Shown: one piece after another, positions 21,101 to 25,413 of the stretch | Layout of the letters: every line of letters begins with the position of its first letter | How positions within the stretch are numbered: the stretch's first letter is position 1 | Assembly (NCBI GenBank): GCA_013365325.1 | Contig: JABVXV010000502.1 | Location: 1-25,413, forward strand | Direction of reading: 5' to 3' | Length of the DNA stretch: 25,413 nucleotides | DNA from: Dipetalonema caudispina | Lineage: Eukaryota; Nematoda; Chromadorea; Rhabditida; Onchocercidae | Notes under the pieces: generated by a model | Told to the model about the DNA's origin: nothing | The model's database searches: none | Seen by the model: the letters and a program-made list of their open reading frames with translations, nothing else | Made by a program: the position numbers and the translations under genes

Positions 21101-24100
21101 TTGCAAAAAAATGTTGGAAGTTAATATAGTTTAAATTTTTGCTTAAGTGACTAAAACAATGAATTTAGCTTATGTGCATTGGCTCGTTCATGTTACTTTG
21201 TAGTCTAATTTTTTTCTGAGCATTCGCGGTCTCTTGCAAAATAATTAATTTTTCAGATGCATTCTCGCAAGTATCCGATAGCAGCGGTACAATGGAATGG
21301 GATAAATTTAGTGGTTATTTACAACAAGTTCTAGCCCTCGCTACGGCTGTCTTTGAAGGTCCAACATTTGGTTATACGGAAACAGCATTGGGGCAATGCT
21401 TCCAAAAGGTCTGCTTGTTAATTTACATGAATTTTGTTCTGCTTTGTTGCAGAGAAAATTATTATCCATAGAATGTATTTTACGAAAAGCCTGAAACAAA
21501 TAAGTAGCTTAAAGTAGAAAATTTGATCAAAATGCTGGCAATGCATAAGCTTCATAATTTAAAATACCTCACAATTCTTATTTTTTCAGGATCAGCGGGT
21601 AAATTTGAATGCATTTCTGGATGTAATGTTGGCTGATCCTTGTCCACCATGTTTGATGTGGTTACCATTACTGCATCGGATGGCAAGTGTTGAACATGTT
21701 TATCATCCAGTTGTATGTGATGCTTGCCAGGTAAAATCTTTCGTTTACATCAAAGAGTTATCTTATTGTTTAAAAAATTCCAAGAGTTAGAGTTTCAACT
21801 GGCTAATTACATTCATCTTTGTTGGGTTAATTTTGACCAATTTTTCCAAGCTTTAATTGGAGTCAGTAATTGTATCATCACCATATATATGGTACCCCAG
21901 CGGTCTAACTCTGTTCTAGAGAAGGGAGAGAGTGGGGGCAAAAGGAAAAGATGAAGGAGGGAAAGAGAAAAGATAGAAAAAAGATAATATAAAAAAAGTC
22001 TAATTACTTCTCAACTTCTTTTTCACTTTGCTGAATTGTTGTAAATCTATTTGAAGTAGTTTTCGATCTAATGATTTTTGAATTATTTAGGTTGTAATTA
22101 AATTAAGTTAGATAAGTTTTCGAATGTCACTAAGAATTGTTCGTGCGAGATGGCCTGTAGGATTTTAAAAAAATTGATATTTTGAATTGTTTTTGTTTGC
22201 AGGTTCGATCATTCACCGGTTTTCGTTACAAGTGTCAACGTTGCACGAATTATCAGTTATGTGAGCAATGTTTCTGGCGTGGACGGACAAGTTCAGCACA
22301 TTCCAACGAACATGAAATGAAGGAATACTCTAGTTATGTGAGTGAATTTTAATTTTATTTGTGTGAGTAAAATTTCAAGCAGTATGTAAGTGATTGATAT
22401 TTAAAATGTAAATATAGTAAAAATAAGACCGTTTTCTTTAACTAATTGTCGTATTGATATAGTTTGTGAATCTAAATAGTTTCCTGTGAGTTGTCAGAAA
22501 AATGGAATTGTTTCTGAAATACAGCATATTTCAGACTTTGTATATTGGATTTAGCTAACCGTATTGCACTAATGTAAATTGTCACTTGACAATGAATAAT
22601 ATTATTAAAAATATTCTCTTTTTTATATTTGGATATGCCATCTTTTCTAACTTTGTAGAATAAGAGTAAATTTTTCATTTGCATCAAGAGAAATAGATAT
22701 CACATCAAGCAGAATAGAATTAACTTTGAAAAGTAGTAGAATCAGATATAAGTTAAACCTAAATTAATTCAAAAATTTGACTTTCCTTATCAACGAACAA
22801 ATATCAAAAGAACAATTGATCACCTAGCAATAAAAATTACGGAGACTTTTAAGGCTGGTTATTGGGTCAGGTTAGGATGTGCTTCTTCGGCACGAATATT
22901 TTACTTTCTTAATTTAAGCAATATATCAGTGAATTGTAAAACTGAAGTCATTTCAGAAATCACCGACCAAACAGTTAGCCCATTCCATACACAAATCGTT
23001 ACGTTGTGTACCAGTGTCTAATCGTTCCACACATCCAATATTCCCAGAACGCCCAGAACGTCCTCTTGATCTCGCCAATATTTTACCAATAACACCAACA
23101 ACATCCAGAAGACGACTTTCAGAAGGTCTAAAAGATTGGACAAGTGAAATTTTGCCCGGACAGTTTCCGGTAACTAACGGGTCTACTATGGATGATGAAC
23201 ATAAATTGATCGCACGGTATTCGGCTAAACTTTCTGGTCGAACACAGGTGATTATCCAGAAAATAATTTATTTAGTAACTAATGTACTTAATGAGTCAAA
23301 CTCCTAAAGCTATCATAAATAGTGTCATTTAATGCGTTAGTCCTAACAAAAAAAAAGCAGAAATTCATCTTCCTTTATTTTGCATTTTTGGAACTTTTTA
23401 GCTTGAAGTATGTGTTTAGTTACATTAATCAATGTATGGTTTCTAACAAAGAGTACATTTAAGTATCCATTCGTATTGCCGAAAGATCGAGCAACGAGTA
23501 TGGATGAAAATCTTAGTGAGAAAATGTTAATTGCACGACTTGAAGAAGAAAATGGTGAAATGATACGGGAAATGGAAATGTTAAAGCAACAACAAGTAAT
23601 GCTGTTTTCTTTCTTTTTTTCCCTATATATGAAATCAAAATTGCAAAAACAAGAGGATAACAAAGGTAGGCTATTGGCATGATGTAAATTTGTGCATCGT
23701 AATTTTTTTCTTTATTTTACTGATTAGAAACATATAGAAAGAGTAAATTTCTTGCCGTTTAAATGTAATTCTTCTTAAATTCCACCATTTATTTCAAGAC
23801 ATACGTATGGTTCCCAACACAAGGGTTTTATTTTTTCTAGGAATTAGAAAATACGGATGAACAGTTGAATGGTTTACGTGAACGGAAAGCTCAACTTGAG
23901 GAAAAAATGCGTGTTATGCAACAAACACGAAGACAGCTAATGCAACAATTAGAAGTGCTTATGTCAGAATTAAACGTAAGATGTTTGTTTCATATAGCTT
24001 ATGCTTGAATTTTTATAGGTTAAAATAGGTTCTATTTAAATCAGGAGTTTTTATTTCACTGAGATCATTGAAGACTTGTGTGAATGAGTTTTCAGAAAAT

Positions 24101-25289
24101 TTCTTTAACTTGAAAATTCGATAAATTCGAAAATATTAGAAACATCTTTGGTTTGCTATTCTATAAAAAGAGTCTTAAAAAGCAACAAGTAGGAGTGTAA
24201 CAATTTTAAATTTTCTTTTCGAATTTATCTTTAAAAAAGGTCGTGATCCACATATTTATCAAGCCAACATTTTCACTAGGGAAGGTTCTCCTCAAAGGTG
24301 GAGATCGTAAAGTGATCTTATTCTTGCCTGTGATAGTCCAAGACATGCTAATAACTCTCATCGCGTGGCTGAAATCTGCTAATATGGCTACCACTCATTC
24401 CTTTTTTAAAACCTGTTGGCAAAATTAGTCTTATTTTGGTAGTGCAATTATTTCCTCCTCTCTTTTTTTTTGTAGCAGTCAAAAGGTGGAAGTATGGGTG
24501 CTATACCGGAATCATTAACCGGTATTGGGAGCCGTGTTTCGACCGCATTTCGGGATCGCGCAATGCAGAGAGCTAGTTCGGTACCTGCTGCTCAGTTGCA
24601 GGGTGATCTGCTTCATGCAGCTGATGATATAACAAACAATATGAGCACGTTGCTCAGGGAACTTGGTCAAGGTTTGAGTTTTCGAAACCCATTTCATTTT
24701 TTTGTTAATTAATATTCAGTGTGCTATGCACTGTTAGAAGGAATTTATCGGAAGTTCGCCTAATTCTCAGTGATTTGTTCCTGATGCCTACCAACACCTA
24801 ACCTTTTATTGTTCTGGATAATTCTCTTACGCTAGCATTTACCTCCTTAAGCAAATGATCGTAATCTGTCTTAGTCACTAGTTTACTCATTTTTATTAAT
24901 ACCACAGAAATTACTATTTCTTACCAACATGATGGCATCATTGAACGAAGAAAAGTATTAGTTCCTTTTCTGATGAAAATCTCTATCGGTTTTGAAGAAA
25001 TCACTGCAGATTTTACCCCTTATCTTACCTTTCGCTATCAGATCATTTATCCCTTACCTTTACTTCTAATATTAGTTTTAGTTCATTCCTGCAACTCTCT
25101 TCATTATTTATTGCTTGGAAACCATTAAAAAAAATTTTTCTACAACAACAAACTAATACTTTCATTTATTATCAAATAATTTGAATGAACAAGTGAAAAT
25201 GCTGAAAATAAGTAGCCAAATGAGTCATGAAATAATTTTCAGCTCAGAAAGATGTTATAAATGGTGGTGATGGAACAGAAAGCAGTTAG
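18075..25289 (+). CDS. dyb-1: dystrobrevin (DYB-1-type), 13 coding exons, 557 aa
   Basis: This is a cytoplasmic member of the dystrophin-associated complex, which links the cytoskeleton to membrane partners in muscle and neurons. It binds dystrophin through its coiled coils and recruits syntrophins. Joined exons: 18075-18138, 18660-18740, 19347-19423, 20130-20266, 20531-20616, 21257-21408, 21590-21730, 22203-22337, 22957-23247, 23464-23595, 23841-23975, 24476-24671, 25243-25289 (1674 nt with stop). Every intron is GT...AG and every phase fits. Domains: EF-hand-like regions at about 16-235; ZZ finger at 237-285 with Cys242, 245, 257, 260, 266, 269 and His279, 283; Ser/Thr/Pro linker at 311-365; coiled coils at 405-432 and 433-477; conserved segment at 520-541. 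The length is close to my recollection of the C. elegans protein, about 590. ATG 18075 is chosen because an in-frame TGA lies at 18042 with no ATG between. The family assignment is secure. The exon 10 start and the extreme C-terminus are less so. Confidence 0.94.
18660..18740 (+). CDS. dyb-1: dyb-1 exon 2 (residues 22-48, start of EF-hand region)
   Basis: The acceptor is TTCTAG at 18659 and the donor GTATGT at 18741. The exon encodes [26 protein letters not shown], the hallmark opening of the dystrophin/dystrobrevin EF-hand-like domain. Where vertebrate members have YRTACKLRF, this copy has Cys at residue 36. The next intron is 606 bp and holds nothing I recognise. Confidence 0.95.
19347..19423 (+). 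CDS. dyb-1: dyb-1 exon 3 (residues 49-74)
   Basis: The acceptor is TTTGCAG at 19346. The exon encodes (V)[19 protein letters not shown] and then LPITAQ, a strongly conserved stretch of the family. Val49, split across the junction, replaces the usual Leu. The donor GTTATT at 19424 is weak but gives phase 0 into exon 4. The following 706-bp intron is the longest in the gene. Its left half is somewhat richer in G and C but shows no exon. Confidence 0.94.
20130..20266 (+). CDS. dyb-1: dyb-1 exon 4 (residues 75-119)
   Basis: The acceptor is CTTGCAG. The exon encodes [45 protein letters not shown]. It covers the rest of the first EF-hand-like domain, a helical part of the dystrophin-type fold. The donor GTTGTA at 20267 is weak, but the phase (AG + A gives Arg120) joins exon 5 properly. 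The intron is 264 bp. Confidence 0.95.
20531..20616 (+). CDS. dyb-1: dyb-1 exon 5 (residues 120-148)
   Basis: The acceptor is CATTTTAG and the donor GTAAGT, a consensus match. The exon encodes [28 protein letters not shown] and ends one base into Tyr149. The phrase [22 protein letters not shown] is diagnostic of dystrophin and dystrobrevin. A 640-bp intron follows with no recognised feature. Confidence 0.97.
21257..21408 (+). CDS. dyb-1: dyb-1 exon 6 (residues 149-199, second EF-hand-like domain)
   Basis: The acceptor is TTTTTCAG. The exon encodes [50 protein letters not shown]. The loop around Gly159 has EF-hand spacing, but Val154 sits at the first and Lys165 at the last ligand position, so calcium binding is unlikely. 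Degenerate EF-hands are usual in this family. The donor is GTCTGC and the intron 181 bp. Confidence 0.96.
21590..21730 (+). CDS. dyb-1: dyb-1 exon 7 (residues 200-246, EF-hand end and ZZ start)
   Basis: The acceptor is TTTTTTCAG. The exon encodes [47 protein letters not shown]. It finishes the second EF-hand-like domain (the WLPLLHR phrase is conserved) and supplies the first two ZZ zinc ligands, Cys242 and Cys245. The donor is GTAAAA in phase 0. The 472-bp intron contains a purine-rich tract near 21920-21975. Confidence 0.97.
22203..22337 (+). CDS. dyb-1: dyb-1 exon 8 (residues 247-291, rest of ZZ finger)
   Basis: The acceptor is TTTGCAG and the donor GTGAGT. The exon encodes [45 protein letters not shown]. 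It supplies Cys257, 260, 266 and 269 and His279 and 283, completing a C-x2-C-x11-C-x2-C-x5-C-x2-C-x9-H-x3-H set. All eight ligands are present, so the zinc fold should be intact. The intron is 619 bp and shows nothing I recognise. Confidence 0.97.
22957..23247 (+). CDS. dyb-1: dyb-1 exon 9 (residues 292-388, linker)
   Basis: The acceptor is ATTTCAG. The exon opens [19 protein letters not shown], conserved after the ZZ finger, then [16 protein letters not shown], like the FPDQPEKPLNLAHI stretch of vertebrate dystrobrevins. A Ser/Thr/Pro-rich, poorly conserved linker follows. The exon ends [19 protein letters not shown], matching the family's EEHRLIARYAARL. It is the largest exon at 291 bp. The donor is GTGATT and the intron 216 bp. 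Vertebrate genes splice variably in this region. Confidence 0.95.
23464..23595 (+). CDS. dyb-1: dyb-1 exon 10 (residues 389-432, first coiled coil)
   Basis: The exon encodes [44 protein letters not shown]. The [17 protein letters not shown] part forms heptads and matches the LIAELENKNREILQEI region of vertebrate dystrobrevins, the dystrophin-binding coiled coil. The acceptor ATTTAAG is not the usual CAG. An alternative AAAG at 23451 would add Ser-Thr-Phe-Lys in the same frame. The donor is GTAATG and the intron 245 bp. Confidence 0.85.
23841..23975 (+). CDS. dyb-1: dyb-1 exon 11 (residues 433-477, second coiled coil)
   Basis: The acceptor is TTTTCTAG and the donor GTAAGA, both in phase 0. 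The exon encodes [45 protein letters not shown]. The pattern LR.RK.QLE.RM..LQ..RR.LM.QLE.LM is highly conserved in dystrobrevins and dystrophin. The following 500-bp intron contains a GC-richer island, listed separately. Confidence 0.96.
24239..24398. other. GC-richer island inside dyb-1 intron 11
   Basis: By hand count this 160-bp block is about 42% G+C, clearly above the intron sequence on both sides. Open frames run through it on both strands (24243-24428 + and 24206-24394 -). Neither peptide resembles a known domain, and no matching splice pair connects either to dystrobrevin. Possible explanations are a dispersed repeat or retroposon remnant, a conserved regulatory element, or a cassette exon. 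Confidence 0.5.
24476..24671 (+). CDS. dyb-1: dyb-1 exon 12 (residues 478-542)
   Basis: The acceptor is T-rich and ends TGTAGCAG, a tandem NAGNAG, so Gln478 may be included or skipped. The exon encodes [20 protein letters not shown] and onward to [25 protein letters not shown]. The last part matches the conserved [21 protein letters not shown] of vertebrate dystrobrevins. The donor GTTTGA at 24672 is weak. If it is not used, the frame runs 13 more residues to TAA at 24710. The 571-bp intron is otherwise unremarkable. Confidence 0.92.
25243..25289 (+). CDS. dyb-1: dyb-1 exon 13 (residues 543-557 and stop)
   Basis: The acceptor is AATTTTCAG. The phase joins G + CT as Ala543, then [14 protein letters not shown] and TAG at 25287-25289. 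The tail resembles the SE.GSETES stretch after the same segment in vertebrate proteins, where the protein continues further. A donor-like GTTAGG at 25285 would splice out the stop, so a further exon to the right cannot be excluded. With the stop used, total length fits a nematode dystrobrevin. Confidence 0.7.
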
Positions 25290-25300
25290 GTATCGATTTT

Positions 25301-25306
25301 ATTAAA
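25301..25306 (+). terminator. possible polyadenylation signal ATTAAA
   Basis: ATTAAA, the common variant of AATAAA, lies 11 bases after the TAG. This would give a very short 3' untranslated region, which nematodes allow. No AATAAA occurs between the stop codon and the right edge at 25413. Confidence 0.35.
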
Positions 25307-25413
25307 ATATAATTGTGGAATAGAAATTGGGACAATCTATTTATTGGTGAAGAATTTTTATTGATCATGGATTGTTTGTTACTCCTTCATCAAAATCTGT
25401 TTAAATGTCTTTT

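Noticed and set aside
22472..22687. 71-codon - strand frame in intron 8
   Set aside because: Antisense to a spliced intron, no domain and no signals of an independent gene.
23343..23663. 106-codon - strand frame overlapping exon 10
   Set aside because: It is the shadow of the coiled-coil exon on the opposite strand. The + strand reading matches dystrobrevin.
24515..24697. 60-codon - strand frame over exon 12
   Set aside because: It is the reverse-strand shadow of a recognised coding exon.
1..25413. CRISPR array, bacterial operon or prophage
   Set aside because: No spaced identical palindromic repeats, no ribosome-binding-site/ORF packing and no phage proteins. The spliced gene shows the DNA is eukaryotic.

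Overview
The window looks like nuclear DNA of a parasitic nematode, most likely a filarial one. It is strongly AT-rich, crowded with simple repeats, and has no bacterial-style gene packing. Its one recognisable gene is split by introns of about 180-700 bp with GT...AG ends and T-rich acceptors ending TTTCAG or similar. The encoded protein is a dystrobrevin, closest in my memory to nematode DYB-1. The genus cannot be fixed from this sequence alone.

Layout. Bases 1-18074 hold no protein-coding gene that I can support. They contain an (ATT)n microsatellite at the left edge, a scatter of CA/TA, CT, GA and poly-T tracts, several decayed tandem repeats (unit lengths of about 77, 18, 28 and 75 bp), a few clear hairpins, and one C-rich tract joined to three overlapping GATA-type sites. 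The open frames in this stretch are short, low in complexity and unlike any family I recognise.

Bases 18075-25289 (+ strand) carry a dystrobrevin gene that appears complete. I read it as 13 coding exons, with all splice phases compatible, giving a predicted 557-residue protein. In order it contains a short N-terminal helix, the two degenerate EF-hand domains shared with dystrophin, a ZZ zinc finger with all eight ligands, a Ser/Thr/Pro-rich linker, two coiled-coil exons, and a conserved '[20 protein letters not shown]'-type segment before a short tail. In nematode muscle and neurons this protein works with dystrophin and syntrophin in the dystrophin-associated complex at the membrane. The last 124 bases are downstream sequence with a possible polyadenylation signal.

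I see no CRISPR array, tRNA, rRNA, intact transposon or viral gene, and no convincing new multi-gene system. The points most worth checking are the tandem-repeat families in the 18-kb gene-free stretch, a GC-richer island inside intron 11, a tandem NAGNAG acceptor at exon 12, and the uncertain 3' end of the gene.
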